A stretch of DNA of 64,000 nucleotides, taken from positions 620,001 through 684,000 of the forward strand of contig NC_079492.1 of assembly GCF_020520425.1 (NCBI RefSeq), written 5' to 3'. The notes beneath the pieces were generated by a model that was not told the origin of the DNA, did no database searches, and worked only from the letters and a program-made list of their open reading frames with translations. Every line of letters begins with the position of its first letter. Position 1 is the first letter of the stretch. This DNA is from Spinacia oleracea (taxonomy: Eukaryota; Streptophyta; Magnoliopsida; Caryophyllales; Amaranthaceae). Below, piece after piece: positions 10,173 to 23,579 of the stretch. A program made the position numbers and the translations under genes.

Positions 10173-12264
10173 TGTTGAGTAATATAGTGTTTTGATGATT
10201 ATGAACAAATGATGATTATCTAACTAATGTGTGTATTGTTTAGATGTGCATGAACAAGTAATGAAGGTTAATAAAGATCATTTAGTTGGAAATTTCTGAA
10301 GATATATACAAGAAGAAGTGAAGTTCCTGAAAGGAACTCAAGAAGTGAAGGGAACTTCAGAAGAGAATTCTAATTATATAAGTATACCATTAGACTTAGA
10401 GTTTGTGTCCTTAACTACTGCATACTTTTTTATTAGTTTGGTTTTCTTCATCTTGCTTGTATTGGTTGTCATCACTGACTTTATGGTTTTGATGACAACT
10501 AGCAAACGACTAACCTATGTTTGAGTTTCAATATGTATACGAAACAAATATAGGTTTGATGAAGAAACAAACATGAAGAGTTCAAGTCAATAAATCAAGT
10601 ATCCAAGCTGCAACAAAGTTCTTCAAAGGAACACAAACAGATCAGTTCCTCAGCAGATCCTACGAGGAACAACGAGTATAAAGTTCCTGAGTAGGAACAA
10701 GCATGGAGAAGTTCCAGAGGCGGAACTATCAACATGAGGCTCTTGAGTTGGAGCATCATGAAGCATGAAGAAGAAAATAAGAGTTTATTTTCTAGGATTC
10801 ATGTAAGTATGTAGAAACTTGAATAATTGAGGAACACGGTGCCAAAAGGAACTTGTCGGAACTTATGAGAAATAACGTCAGTTTATCTTCCTAGAATACT
10901 CCTAGTTTTAAGGTAATTTTAAATGTCAATAACGTGGCTTTTAACACTCCTAGTTGTTAGGGATTTACCTTTGACTTTGAGTATTTATCTCCTAGTAAAA
11001 CTCTATTTATTTATGTTTTTAAAATAAAAGATAATTTTTATAAAATCTTATTTTAGTTAGGATTCTGATTTTTATATCATATATTTATTTATTTATTATC
11101 TAAAATTCGTTTTTAATAATGTCCTATTCATTCTAGGATTTGTTTTGAATATCTTTTGTAGTTTAATGTGTTTAAAATTTTATTTTTCATAAATAAAAAA
11201 TAATTAATCTTTTTGTAAAATAAAATCTGATTGTTAGTTATTTTATTTTAATAAAATTTATTTTTCTATTTTATTAAAATCAGATTTAAAAGGTTTTGTT
11301 TTAGAAAATTAAAATCATTGTTTTACGTTGTTTTGGAAAAACTACATTAGTGGAGAAATAATAGGAGATCATGGAAAACCTGATTATGCTTAGCCCTAAC
11401 TCCATGATTTTCTCTACTGACTAAAGTCATGGTATCATGCCTAAATTGAAGGGCTTAGTGGTTGTTAGTGGAGAAGATTATGGAGAAAGTGGTTGAGGTT
11501 TCTTCCTCTATAAAAGGAGAGCTTTCTCATTCATTCAAGAGTGTCTGACTTGCGTTGTCATTCCAAAAAGGGTCTGGTTTATGTGGAATAATTTTACAGA
11601 AATTATATTTTGTTTTCCACGTTTTTAGAGTCAGTTCCTACAGTTCCAAGTTCCTGACAGTTCCGAGTTCCTTTACAGTTATTCACTCTCTACATATTAG
11701 AGTTTAATCAATTATCAAATGTCTATATTTTAAGAGTTGTTCAAGGGTTGAGTGAGCTCTTGTAATGGGTAATTTGTCAAGGGTTTGAGTGAATTCTTGT
11801 ATAAGTTTTGGGCAGGAACTTGAGTGAGTTCCTGATGTGTATGGGGTAGGAACTTGAGTGAGTTCCTGTTGTATTTGGGGAGGCTTTGAGTGAAGTCTAT
11901 GAGAGAGAAGCTGATAGGCTTTGAGTGAAGCAAAAGAGTCAAGAGAGACTTCTAGGGAAGTCAGTGAGAGCGTAGTTGTTTGAGGAACAACTATTGGAAC
12001 TTGAGTTCGTAGAGGAACTCAAGTAATGCCCGAGTTCCTTATAGGTTTGTAACTGAGTTGTTGCCCTATAGTGAAAAGAGTTTAAGTTGAAATCCCTAGT
12101 GGGTCGAGGTTTTCTTTCTAGTTGGGCGTAGAAAGTTTCCTCGTAAAATCTCTCTTGCATTGTTTCTCTACTTGCTTAAAGTTTCTTTATAATTCCGCAA
12201 AATTGGCTAGAAAGTTCCATACTACAATTCACCCCCCCTCTTGTAGTGTTCCATCCGAATAACA
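10173..12264 (+). repeat. 5' LTR of the LARD-like element (2092 bp)
   Basis: It is a direct repeat of 17369-20673 without the MULE. It contains a TATA box at 11509-11517 and, downstream, many GGAAC/GTTCC words. Small frames on its minus strand (11730-12160) recur identically in the other LTR and are not genes. Confidence 0.9.
11509..11517 (+). promoter_or_regulatory. TATA box of the 5' LTR promoter
   Basis: TATAAAAGG sits in a context typical of plant core promoters, in the middle of the LTR, so that U3 precedes it and R-U5 follows. The same motif is present at the matching place of the 3' LTR (about 19918). Transcription would start about 30 bp downstream, near the CATTCATTCAAG segment. Confidence 0.6.
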
Positions 12265-15200
12265 ATTGGTATCAGAGCCGGAACTCGCTGATAAGCAGGA
12301 AACCCTGCTGAGTTAAGTTCCTGGAAGGAGGAACAATTACAAGAAACTTGATGAAAGGAACTCGATCCTACCCATTCAAAGGAACAAGGCAGATCTGACT
12401 TTTATTGTTGAATAAAAGTCAGTCAAGGTATAACTGGCGATCTTCTAAGGTAAATATCTATTCCTTTAGACCTTCTTTGTGTGCATACATTAATTTATTG
12501 CGTGTTCCTTGCATTGTTTCTAATGGAACTTCTGTTTTGTTTTGATTTAAAATTGAATTTGAAAAATCTAAAATCTATATTTAATAAATGATTTTTCAAT
12601 TTATTTTTTCAAACTTCAGTACATTAAATTTATTTCAAGGAAACGTATTTTGAAAATGCATATCTGTGGAACTCGGAGTTTTTAATTTTTAGGCAACAAA
12701 ATATCCTACTTATTTTTTCTCTGCCTAAAAACTATTATTTTATATGCTTCATGAATATATTGAATATCATTTATATGAAGGCATATTGTATCTTGGTAGT
12801 AGTTGTTGTGTTGATTAATTTCTTAACAGTTACTACTAACAAGAAGGGACCCAAATCTGTTGGGTTCCCTCGACAAAGAAATTGGTACAGGAACAAACAA
12901 AGGTGCACATTAATATGTCAGAGTTCCTGTTAATTTAAGTTCTACATTGAGGAACTCGCTGGATCATTGTTGACCCACGAGTTATACTTAGGAACTCACG
13001 AAGGTGCGACATTATAAAAATACATTACATCATCTCCCCACATCCGAACAAGGATCAAAATCCGAAGAGAAACTTTCGAATAAAGGAACTCATTTCAGCA
13101 CCATTCCAAGGAACAGATAAAGGCTGCAACGAAAAGATCCTTAATGATACAGTTAAGGTAAACATCTAATTTTTGAGATCTTTATATGCATACGCTATTT
13201 ATTTAAATCAAGTTCCTAACAACGTTTTATGAAAATTGTTCAAATATATTTTAAAATTTGTTTAATCGATTTTGGATTGTCTCAAATATGTTTTTGTGAG
13301 ACAAATTTCAGATTCTAAAACTGATTTTGCATTCATGCATTATTTGAATGGTTCAAGGAACAAGACAAAGGAACAATGCATATAGCCACTCTTGGAACTT
13401 GGTTTCCCTGCAAAGGAAACTTTATTCTTTGGGCTGCATAAGTTAATGTTATATCATTTTATTGTCCAAATAATGGATTTTTCATGTATTATGAGTATAT
13501 TGAATATTTATTATATGTATGCATGTTAAATCTTAGATCTAGCAGTTTAAAATAATCATTTTCTAAGATGCTACTGCTAAAAAGAAAGGAACTGAAATTA
13601 TGTCAGGTTCCCAAGACCATGAATTGTTTACAGGTCTGTTAGTATACAATTTTTGTATACTTTAATCTTCTAAATTATGCTACCTAAATATATTTACTAC
13701 TAATGCATGATTTTGGAATGTAGTAGAAGCGAAATTATTTTTACAGGTTTATAACTCATGATTGAGTGTGTGTATGAGGTAAAGGAACAACATCAGAACT
13801 ACACCAAGAAAAAATGAGTTGGAAATCCATTAGATTCGTTGGAACAGTGAAGAGGAACTCAGGCTCGGAACTTGGAACTTAAGATGTAAACTAGTTCCAG
13901 TTCCACCAACATGTAAGTTCCTTTCAAATATGATGGGTCATATCAACGAATCAACTCACATGAACTATATAATTGGAAGTCACTTTGAACATCTCAAAGG
14001 AACTCAATCATGTGAAATGTTAGTAAGTTGTTCCCTCATTTTACTTGTGTTAATTAATGTTGAATATTTTTTTGATAACCTGTTTCCCTTAAATTGTTGT
14101 GCAAACTAACCTTATTTGTGTCATAGGTTTTATTTTGAAATTTAATATTTATAAAATGCATAATAATAAGTTCCATTGATCAAAGGAACTCTTCCTAAGA
14201 TCTGGTGGAACAATCAACGAACTCAAGGTTACAGTAACTTGATAAATGGTACATAAACTATTTGACATTAAATTTATGGTGTCAAAGTTTTTCATGTACA
14301 AGTTCTTGATTCTTGTTAACCTAAGTTCCATGGAACAAAATATATGTTTCATGTTTCTTTCGTGAAGTAAATTTTCCAGGAACATTATATGTTGTTATTA
14401 TGTTTGAGTATATATTTATTTAGACTAACTTGCTAATCATAAATTTGCACAAAAGTATTACACTTGAGTTTTATTTTTTTCCAAATTACTCATATTAAAA
14501 TAGCTCAAGATGGACAATTTTCATGAATACCATAGGAACATGTTCTAGCTTACTTGAAACATGAAAAATGAGGTGGCTCCAACTAAGGGGGAACACCTCG
14601 TTATATCTCGACAACGATTGTTCTATGAGAGAAAATTCACTATATTGTTTGGTTCTACCTACAATGGTTGTAACTTTGGAGAACTAAAAAGATCAACTCG
14701 ATCAATCAATATCATGCAACAAGTTCCACTACTTCTCTAGTAGTAGAGAAATTGCCAATTTCAATCATCGAGTTCCTATGTGCACTACAACTTTCATTTA
14801 ATCAATTTATCAATGACATCGGCAAAGGAACTCGGAGAAGGTTGGTTCTTGAAAGGAACAACCAGTAAAAAAGGTATTGATTTTTAGGAGACTCTCACTC
14901 CATTAGCTTGCTTATAAGGTAATTATGTATAATTTTATGTTGATGCACATATGGGACTTAGGTTGTTCCAAACAGAATATGACTTCTTTTTGCCTATAAG
15001 GAACAATGTCAAGTTCCTTCTTGAAAAAAAATTTAAAATTACTATTTTTTGTTTTCAAGAGAAACTGATTCATTAGTATATATATTTACAATGATATATA
15101 TACATAAGTGTAGATCCTAACGAATTTTTTTTAAAGGGTTCATGAGCATAAGTGTTTATATTAACATGATGAAGGAACTTTTGAAGAATGATTGACAATA

Positions 15201-17368
15201 TTCGAGTGTAAGTGAAAGTTTCCATAAGATATGAGGGCATCAAGATGATGGAACTAGCACTCAAGGAACTCGAACATAAATTCATCAAAATTAGTCCAGC
15301 ACCTCAAAGTAATCATACACATGATAAAAAATTATATAAGGTACATTTTTCTTATTCATATCATATCATGTTTTAATGTGTTATATTGTTTACTTATTAA
15401 TTTAATTGTACAAGTCTTGAAATGCATTATGTGATTATGCTTTCCTTATGATTTCATCTATTCATGGACTGTTTAGAGGATCAATACTTAATGAAGCAAT
15501 GACATGAGCATAACCTAGTCTTTTCTATGAGTTTTGTTGATTTGGAACTCCTATACATATTTAGATAAGGCAATTATGTATGCTTAAAGTAAATGTGTCG
15601 CAGTTATATTTTGTGCTGTAAAAGGCATACTCACTTGCCCAAAGAGTATTAGAGGTCTCATAATAGAACTATATGGATGCTATCAAACAAGAAAATCCTA
15701 AGTTGCCAAAGAAACAATGGAAGAAACATTGATGGAACTAGGCAAGTAGATTCCCATAAAAATAGTTCTTTATCTTGCTTAATATTGTCAGAGGGAACAA
15801 ACCTATATTTTAACCAACTTCCACTTATCCACACCATATGTATTTGAAGAACAACATCTTTCCACAAGACTGGTTTGTGTGTTCGTGATTGGGTTGAGCA
15901 TTATACTACATTCGCAAAGAGTGTTCTATTGTGCCGAGCCATTAGCATTATTCTACAACCTTTGGGTTGTGTGTCCGTGCTAAGTACAATCATACTCTAC
16001 AATCCAGTATTGTATCTCTACGTTGTATTCTTTATTCCTATCATTAACATTTCATAACTTCGAAGATCCTTATTTCCAAAATTACCATTCCACTCATATC
16101 CCGACACTTCAAATATACTACTTCCCACGAGCTCTAAGTTAATATTCATTGATTTGTATGGTTTGATGATACATAAAGAGTTATAAATGGATGGATACAT
16201 TTTGAGGGGGAAGTTTGTGGAAGAAGTGAGAAGCAAGTTTATTATACTTTATCAATTGATATTTCGAGGGAAATCATTAGATGGAGCTACACTTACAAGC
16301 TCCAAAATGAAGAGAGGAATGGTAAGAAACTCTGGGGGAATAAGAGAGGAACAAATGTAAATGATTCATATTTGGTGGTGGAACTCAAGTATGTATGAAT
16401 ATATTTTCTCTTTACTGTTGTACTTAAAAACTCTAGGAAAGTGCCACAACGTGTAATGACACCCTTGTTTCAAAAAAAAAAAAGGTATGATGAAAAAAAA
16501 AATGAAAAAAAAAAGAAAAAGAAAAAGAAAAACAAGGGTGATCAAATCTTTATTATTTCCTAGATGACATATGATTCTGAAGACGTTTACTCGTGGAATC
16601 AGTTGAAAGGGGAACATAAACAAAAATTGAAAGAACTTGATGAAATACGTTCAAGTTCCTTTTATCAGTGTGTTTCTCAAGGAAAGTTGGTGGTTGAAGA
16701 GAAGTGAACTTGATTGGTACATATCATGGTGAACGTGTGTTATGTTTAGAAGAAATTTCAAGATTGTGAGGTAAAGTGATAAACTCTAATGATTGTTAAG
16801 AACCTCACTTTGAAAACCTAACTATAGAGCACACTATCTATCTCAAAGTTCCCTCTATTCAAATTGTTCCATAAATTTCTCTCATACTTCTTTGAGCCCG
16901 ATATTACAATATCATACTCTCTTAATCCATTTTTGACTTTCAAATTTGATCTATGCTTGACTTTAATTTATTATTTGTCAAGTTCCTTCAGTAATTTTAA
17001 AGTTGGATCTTTGGATTGTGAATTGGAAATTCGTGTAGCATATGCATCCTAAGTTTGAAAATTGAGCATCTTGAGACTTTTAGGACTAACAAGTGTTTAA
17101 CCTTTATGGTGGTAATTGTGGCATATAGCAATATGTATATATGATTTACCTAAAGCAAATATGTGTAAGAATGTCCTTTTCGATAATGACAAAAGGGGGA
17201 AGATTATGTATAATGCTTATTGTCTAATATAGTCAAGTCTAAATCCTCTTATGCATGACTTGTTCAATAGTTTCCAGTCTGTATTATTAAGGGGGAATTA
17301 ATGTAAATCTTTAATGTCTAATTTGCGATAACCATCATTTGTTTGTCATCATCAAAAAGGGGGAATAT
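12265..17368 (+). other. Non-coding internal domain of the LARD-like element
   Basis: No credible protein is encoded. The stretch is AT-rich with a striking density of GGAAC and GTTCC words, often in aaaGGAACTC or AAGTTCCT contexts; for example, five copies fall within 12280-12400. An A-rich run interrupted by G lies at 16471-16530. A polypurine tract AAAAAGGGGGAA (17354-17365) adjoins the 3' LTR. Confidence 0.8.
12267..12279 (+). other. Primer binding site (initiator Met tRNA)
   Basis: TGGTATCAGAGCC, starting 2 bp after the LTR, is the canonical plant PBS complementary to tRNA-iMet. Confidence 0.9.
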
Positions 17369-20300
17369 TGTTAAGTAATATAGTGTTTTGATGATTATGA
17401 ACAAATGATGATTATCTAACTAATGTGTGTATTGTTTAGATGTGCATGAACAAGTAATGAAGGTTAATAAAGATCATTTAGTTGGAAATTTCTGAAGATA
17501 TATACAAGAAGAAGTGAAGTTCCTGAAAGGAACTCAAGAAGTGAAGGGAACTTCAGAAGAGAAGTCTAATTATATAAGTATACCATTAGACTAATTAGAG
17601 TTTGTGTCCTTAACTACTGCATACTTGTTTATTAGTTTGGTTTTCTTCATCTTGCTTGTATTGGTTGTCATCACTGACTTTATGGTTTTGATGACAACTA
17701 GCAAACGACTAACCTATGTTTGAGTTTCAATATGTATACGAAACAAATATAGGTTTGATGAAGAAACAAACATGAAGATTTCAAGTCAATAAATCAAGTA
17801 TCCAAGCTGCAACAAAGTTCTTCAAAGGAACACAAACAGATCAGTTCCTCAGCAGATCCTACGAGGAACAACGAGTATAAAGTTCCTGAGTAGGAACAAG
17901 CATGGAGAAGTTCCAGAGGCGGAACTATCAACATGAGGCTCTTGAGTTGGAGCATCATGAAGCATGAAGAAGAAAATAAGAGTTTATTTTCTAGGATTCA
18001 TGTAATTATGTAGAAACTTGAATAATTGAGGAACACGGTGCCAAAAGGAACTTGTCGGAACTTATGAGAAATAACGTTAGTTTATCTTCCTAGAATACTC
18101 CTAGTTTTAAGGTAATTTTAAGTGTCAATAACGTGGCTTTTAACACTCCTAGTTGTTAGGGATTTACCTTTGACTTTGAGTATTTATCTCCTAGTAAAAC
18201 TCTATTTATTTATGTTTTTAAAATAAAAGATAATTTTTATAAAATCTTATTTTAGTTAGGATTCTGATTTTTATAGGAAAAATTACATTTAATAATCCAA
18301 CCTTTTGACGATTTTCCGTTAATAATCCAACCTTTCGATTAATATCTAATAATCCAACCTTTGCACCCCATTAACTTTTATTGCTCCTAACCGGTCATCA
18401 ACCCACTATAGCAGGTAATATGAACACGTGTCATGCATACATTCGCTATAATTTATTAAAAAATTAATTACTTTTTTTCCTTCATTTTTTCTGACTTTTC
18501 TTTCTTTCTTCTTCCTTCCTCCTTCACTCATGCCTGTAATTTTTGTTATAGTGAGAGTCAGAGTTAGCCCTCCTCCCCACTCACTCTCTCTCTCTCTACA
18601 CCACCACCATATAAAACCACCGCCTTCCTCTGCTCTTCCACAGTTCCACCACCTCCCTCCACTACCGCCACGCTCATCTCCTTTCTCCTTTCCTCCACCC
18701 CGTAACTCACCGTTCACTTTCTCCTCTCACTATCACTTACGCACCCCGTAATTCCTCGCCATTTGCCCTACATCATTGGCTGCTTCGTCCATAAACTAAA
18801 TTCAGTGAAGCATCCATAAAAAGGAGATCGAGAGGAGGGAGAGAAAGAGGAGATTGAGGGGAGCACCCATCCTTACCACCGCGACTCCACTGTCGCCTAA
18901 CCTATTGTTTCCCTCAAAACCTTTCGAATTCCACCATCTGAATCCATACGACCTTTACCCATAAACACAAAGCTAATTAAAACACTCAGTAGCCAATAAC
19001 CGTAACACAAACTCACGCACATTACCTATTTTCACTCTCCTATGGTCCACCGCAACACCAGTACACCACCTTGACTCCACCACCTTTGCACCACCCTATC
19101 AGCGTGCCTCCAACCACCCAATTAAACCCCGCCCCTTTTGGTCCAACCCATCTCATCTCGCGCAAGCCCATGCCATTTAATTTTCTACTCCTCCTTTGTT
19201 TCGTGCCTCACCAAGTACGGGTTTTGAAAGTTGAAACTCATTACCGATTTACTGTAGACATAAATTAAAATATCAACATTTACTTCCTTTTCATGGATTT
19301 TAAAAAAAATAAAAATAAAAATAAAATAAAAACGTGACCTTTTTAGCCGGTCTCCCGTCAGTTAGGATCAATAAAAGTTAATGGGGTGTAAAGGTTGGAT
19401 TATTAGACATTAATCAAAAGGTTGGATTATTAACGGAAAATCGTCAAAAGGTTGGATTATTAAAAGTAATTTTTCCATTTTTATATCATATATTTATTTA
19501 TTTATTATTTAAAATTCGTTTTTAATAATGTCCTATTCATTCTAGGATTTGTTTTGAATATCTTTTGTAGTTTAATGTGTTTAAAATTTTATTTTTAATA
19601 AATAAAAAATAATTAATCTTTTTGTAAAATAAAATCTGATTGTTAGTTATTTTATTTTAATAAAATTTATTTTTCTATTTTATTAAAATCAGATTTAAAA
19701 GGTTTTGTTTTAGAAAATTAAAATCATTGTTTTACGTTGTTTTGGAAAAACTACATTAGTGGAGAAATAATAGGAGATCATGGAAAACCTGATTATGCTT
19801 AGCCCTAACTCCATGATTTTCTCTACTGACTAAAGTCATGGTATCATGCCTAAATTGAAGGGTTTAGTGGTTGTTAGTGGAGAAGATTATGGAGAAAGTG
19901 GTTGAGGTTTCTTCCTCTATAAAAGGAGAGCTTTCTCATTCATTCAAGAGTGTCTGACTTGCGTTGTCATTCCAAAAAGGGTCTGGTTTATGTGGAATAA
20001 TTTTACAGAAATTATATTTTGTTTTCCACGTTTTTAGAGTCAGTTCCTACAGTTCCAAGTTCCTGACAGTTCCGAGTTCCTTTACAGTTATTCACTCTCT
20101 ACATATTAGAGTTTAATCAATTATCAAATGTCTATATTTTAAGAGTTGTTCAAGGGTTGAGTGAGCTCTTGTAATGGGTAATTTGTCAAGGGTTTGAGTG
20201 AATTCTTGTATAAGTTTTGGGCAGGAACTTGAGTGAGTTCCTGATGTGTATGGGGTAGGAACTTGAGTGAGTTCCTGTTGTATTTGGGGAGGCTTTGAGT

Positions 20301-20673
20301 GAAGTCTATGAGAGAGAAGCTGATAGGCTTTGAGTGAAGCAAAAGAGTCAAGAGAGACTTCTAGGGAAGTCAGTGAGAGCGTAGTTGTTTGAGGAACAAC
20401 TATTGGAACTTGAGTTCGTAGAGGAACTCAAGTAATGCCCGAGTTCCTTATAGGTTTGTAACTGAGTTGTTGCCCTATAGTGAAAAGAGTTTAAGTTGAA
20501 ATCCCTAGTGGGTCGAGGTTTTCTTTCTAGTTGGGCGTAGAAAGTTTCCTCGTAAAATCTCTCTTGCATTGTTTCTCTACTTGCTTAAAGTTTCTTTATA
20601 ATTCCGCAAAATTGGCTAGAAAGTTCCATACTACAATTCACCCCCCCTCTTGTAGTGTTCCATCCGAATAACA
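17369..20673 (+). repeat. 3' LTR of the LARD-like element, interrupted by a MULE
   Basis: The LTR halves 17369-18275 and 19486-20673 match the 5' LTR closely. The interruption is the element at 18276-19476 plus its 9-bp duplication. The MULE therefore inserted after the retrotransposon did. Confidence 0.9.
18276..19476 (+). mobile_element. Non-autonomous Mutator-like element (MULE), 1.2 kb
   Basis: It is bounded by the 9-bp target duplication ATTTTTATA (18267-18275 and 19477-19485), which is diagnostic of Mutator-type insertion. The terminal inverted repeats are about 118 bp (GGAAAAATTAC...), each containing three copies of the word TAATAATCCAACCTTT. The interior (about 18480-19260) differs in composition, being C/T-rich with coding-like CCACC and CTC runs; it looks like captured 5' genic sequence, as in Pack-MULEs. 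No transposase is present. Frames inside it on both strands (18406-18751) are low-complexity and not credited. Confidence 0.85.
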
Positions 20674-20678
20674 TATAG

Positions 20679-21965
20679 TGTTTATCGTGTGTAGTTAAAG
20701 TTGTATTTTGTTTTTAAGGAATCTATCGTGTTTAGCGCGGCTATCGTGTGTAGTTAAAGTTGTGTATTGTTATTAATGTAGCGCATCTATCGTGCTCAGA
20801 CAAACTTTTTTTCATCCCCTCTATCGTGTTTTTAATCTTCTTTTTATTATAATTACTTTAAAACTTAAAAAAGAAGATTTAAAGTTTTATGTATTAAAAC
20901 TTATAGTGTTAAAGATTTAGCTTAGAGGCGCATAATTTCAAATAAAAGGTTTCGATATTTAATAACATCAACTTGATTATACATTTAAAAGAAACTCACA
21001 TACATACTAAGTTACATTTCCTTCTATGTCAAGCCACCATTGTTTCTTGTGATAATGTTTATCCACCAACCCCGTCCAACATTAGCGCACCAAACATATG
21101 GAGATGGACATAGGATTTAATCTCTATCAATTACAAACTTACAGTACATGTCACACTATCTTATTAGGTGTAATAAGTAAGTCGTAAGAACTAACTAGGT
21201 GCAAGTTGTGTAATTAATTACTAAGGGGGTGTTTCGTCTCGTCAAATAAATGTAAAGGTAATGCTAGTCACACTTTCTTATTCGTAATAAATGGTAAGGA
21301 CTAAGTACGTAAGAACTAACTAGGTGCAAATTGTGTAATTATGTACTAAAGGGGTGTCTCGTCTCGTCTCGTCAAATAAATATAAAGCTAATGCTAGTCA
21401 CACTTTCTTATTCGTAATAAATGGTAAGGACTAAGTAGGCCCTGTAATCAATACTAAGGGGTGTCTCAGCTCGTAATACTCGTATATCGTCAAATAAATT
21501 TAAAGTAAACACTTTTTCGTAATACTAAGGGGCACCTCTCGTAATAAGTAAACTACCCTTTTATTTGTTTTTTTATTGTGGTGCACCTATGGTGTTTTTA
21601 ATGTAACGCATCGATTGTGTTTAGAAATCCTTATCTTATCTTAACGTTAGGGTCACACCGTGTTTAGAGGCATTTAATTTAAAAGACAGGTTTCGAAATA
21701 GAGTACATACTAACACACTTGTTTAATAGATACACACATTAAAAAGAAACTACATTCTTTAAACACATTATGACTACTTCTTCCATTCTAACACACAGTC
21801 TTCGGTACCAACATACATATATACTAAAACTGCACTAGATATCATAAAAATCAACTACATAACACACATTATCTAAAATCCCACTACTGGTTTACATCTG
21901 TAACACATGGACGGAGAGTGGTGGAGTACGGAATAAATCGTACTACACGACTTGAACTACGCACA
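20679..21965. repeat. Intergenic repeats shared with 4447-5177
   Basis: Words such as atcgtgtgtagttaaagttg (20690, 20745) and gtctcgtctcgtcaaataaa (21235, 21360) recur. The second group, with cacactttcttattcgtaat, matches the array at 4447-5177. No gene is seen; the end (21830-21965) may be 3' UTR of the F-box gene. Confidence 0.5.
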
Positions 21966-21970
21966 TTAGT

Positions 21971-23093
21971 TTATATGACTTCTAGCTGCCCATAATGTTG
22001 CCCATGAAGGAAATATCTATATATATAACTTCCATGACGGAATACCAAGATCTTACCCACGACAGAGAAACAATTTGTCCATAGATGAGGGCTAGGGATG
22101 CTTAAACTTTGAACCACGTCAATGCTAATTTGTTCACGCCATGAATTTCTCCCTTGCATGTCTTCAGTAGGTACGTCTAGTACCCACAAAGTAAGAAGGC
22201 CTTGTTGGTAACTAGCCAAACAAATAGATTCGAAATACGATTTGCCTGGGTTTCGTTCCCATCCAAAAATTTGTAATGGCCAGTGAGTGTTGAAATACTC
22301 AGTTGCTCCTGTGGGCAACGCAATGAATGCGGAGGTTCCATTTTTTGACATTGTAATGGAATACGTAAGGCAGATAAAATTTAGAACGTTCACCTAAATA
22401 ATCACCACAGTCCGAAAAAACATACAATCCATCACGGCATGCCACCATGTCATCGAAAATCAATCTCCTATGGCCTATGTGAAGATTGACATGTTTCATA
22501 ATGAACTCACCGTTTGTGGATGTCATACCCGACATTCCATAGATCATTATCATCAGTATCAATGTGCATTATAAACAATAAAAGAGTATAATCGATTGGA
22601 TGATTACTAATTTCCATTCCAAAACCATAACCACAAACCAAAAAAACATGACAATTATCGGACTCGTTGTAAGTTCCCTTGGATACCTTTACTTCACGAG
22701 GCCAGTCTATGTAACTCCACATTTGCATTGCTGGATTACCGATAAAGATCATTGAAGATTCCTCGTCCTCTCCATATGTCGTGCCCACAAGTAAACCATT
22801 ACTAGATGCTAGGAGACGACGACAGTTTTTCTCCAACCATATCTTCGATTCCATGGGAATATCACATACGTTCAATGCTTCTGGAAGAAAACAAACCCAA
22901 AAACGTGTGTCCACTCCAAATGGCCATGACCATTCTTGGATGATCAAGGATTCTACTTCCTTGGTTAGTGAATTTTGGCATTGATTACAAATGAAAACCT
23001 TATCAGAAAGGTAGCCTTGACATTCTTTAGACGTAGCCGCAAATCTAAGCAATGGTTTAACAGATAACAAAGACATTATCTCGAAATAAATTG
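21971..23093 (-). pseudogene. F-box-like protein gene, frameshifted
   Basis: On the minus strand the frame begins at MSMDPIYFEIMSLLSVKPLLRF, an F-box core (DPIYFEIMSLLSVKPLLR...KECQGYLSD), after a likely 3' splice site TTTCGTAG at 23095-23102. A C-terminal substrate-binding region of F-box-associated type follows: GNPAMQMWSYIDWPR, VCGYGFGMEISN, then after a break GLYVFSDCGDYLGE and EYFNTHWPLQIFGWERNP. Two frame changes are needed, at about 22510-22560 and about 22305-22390. F-box proteins bridge SKP1-cullin ubiquitin ligases to targets in nucleus or cytosol. A CT-rich leader with a GT donor at about 24389 (minus) could be a 5' UTR exon joined across a 1.3-kb intron. With two breaks it is probably a pseudogene, unless the breaks are sequence errors. 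Confidence 0.65.
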
Positions 23094-23579
23094 GATCCAT
23101 TGACATTCCTACGAAAGAAAAAGCTTTATAAATTACCGGCAAGAGAAAGGGGACAAAACTGAAGATGATAAGGATGTGTAACACAAAGGATTTATACAAA
23201 GGAAATATGTAACTTACAATGACAGTTATAAAAAAGGAAAATCGACTCATTATTTAACTTACAATGACGGTTATAAAAAAGGATTTATACAAACACAATG
23301 ACCGGTTATAAAACCTCTATACGGTTACTAGTATAATATAATCATTTGTTATAATATAATCCTTTGTTATTGTATCATTTGTTAGTGTATCATAGACACA
23401 TGTAATTCCATTGGCCATGGACACTAATCATTTGTATTTGTGTCATGGACTCATTCGCTGTATTTGTGTCATGATAATAATACCTAAGATGGGTCATACC
23501 TAAAATGGGTCTACGTTAATCTAATCTAAGTCAAAATATGATAATCATAGAGTATAACAGTTAAATACCAACAATAAAC

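Larger units (their letters stand above)
10173..20673 (+). mobile_element. Non-coding LTR retrotransposon (LARD-like), complete with TSD
   Basis: Two LTRs beginning TGTTGAGTAATATAG / TGTTAAGTAATATAG and ending CCGAATAACA bracket an internal domain of 5.1 kb, and the whole is flanked by the 5-bp duplication TATAG (10168-10172 and 20674-20678). A PBS follows the 5' LTR and a purine tract precedes the 3' LTR. The internal domain has no gag or pol frame (largest frames are under 90 codons), so it must have moved with proteins supplied by another element. The two LTRs differ by about a dozen changes apart from the MULE insertion, indicating a recent insertion. Superfamily cannot be assigned without pol. 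Confidence 0.9.

Noticed and set aside
11730-12160. Two small minus-strand frames, identical at 20139-20569
   Set aside because: They lie in both LTRs of the same element and have no protein-like character beyond the LTR repeat words.
18406-18751. Gly-rich and Pro-rich frames on opposite strands
   Set aside because: Low-complexity CT-rich core of the MULE; no domain.
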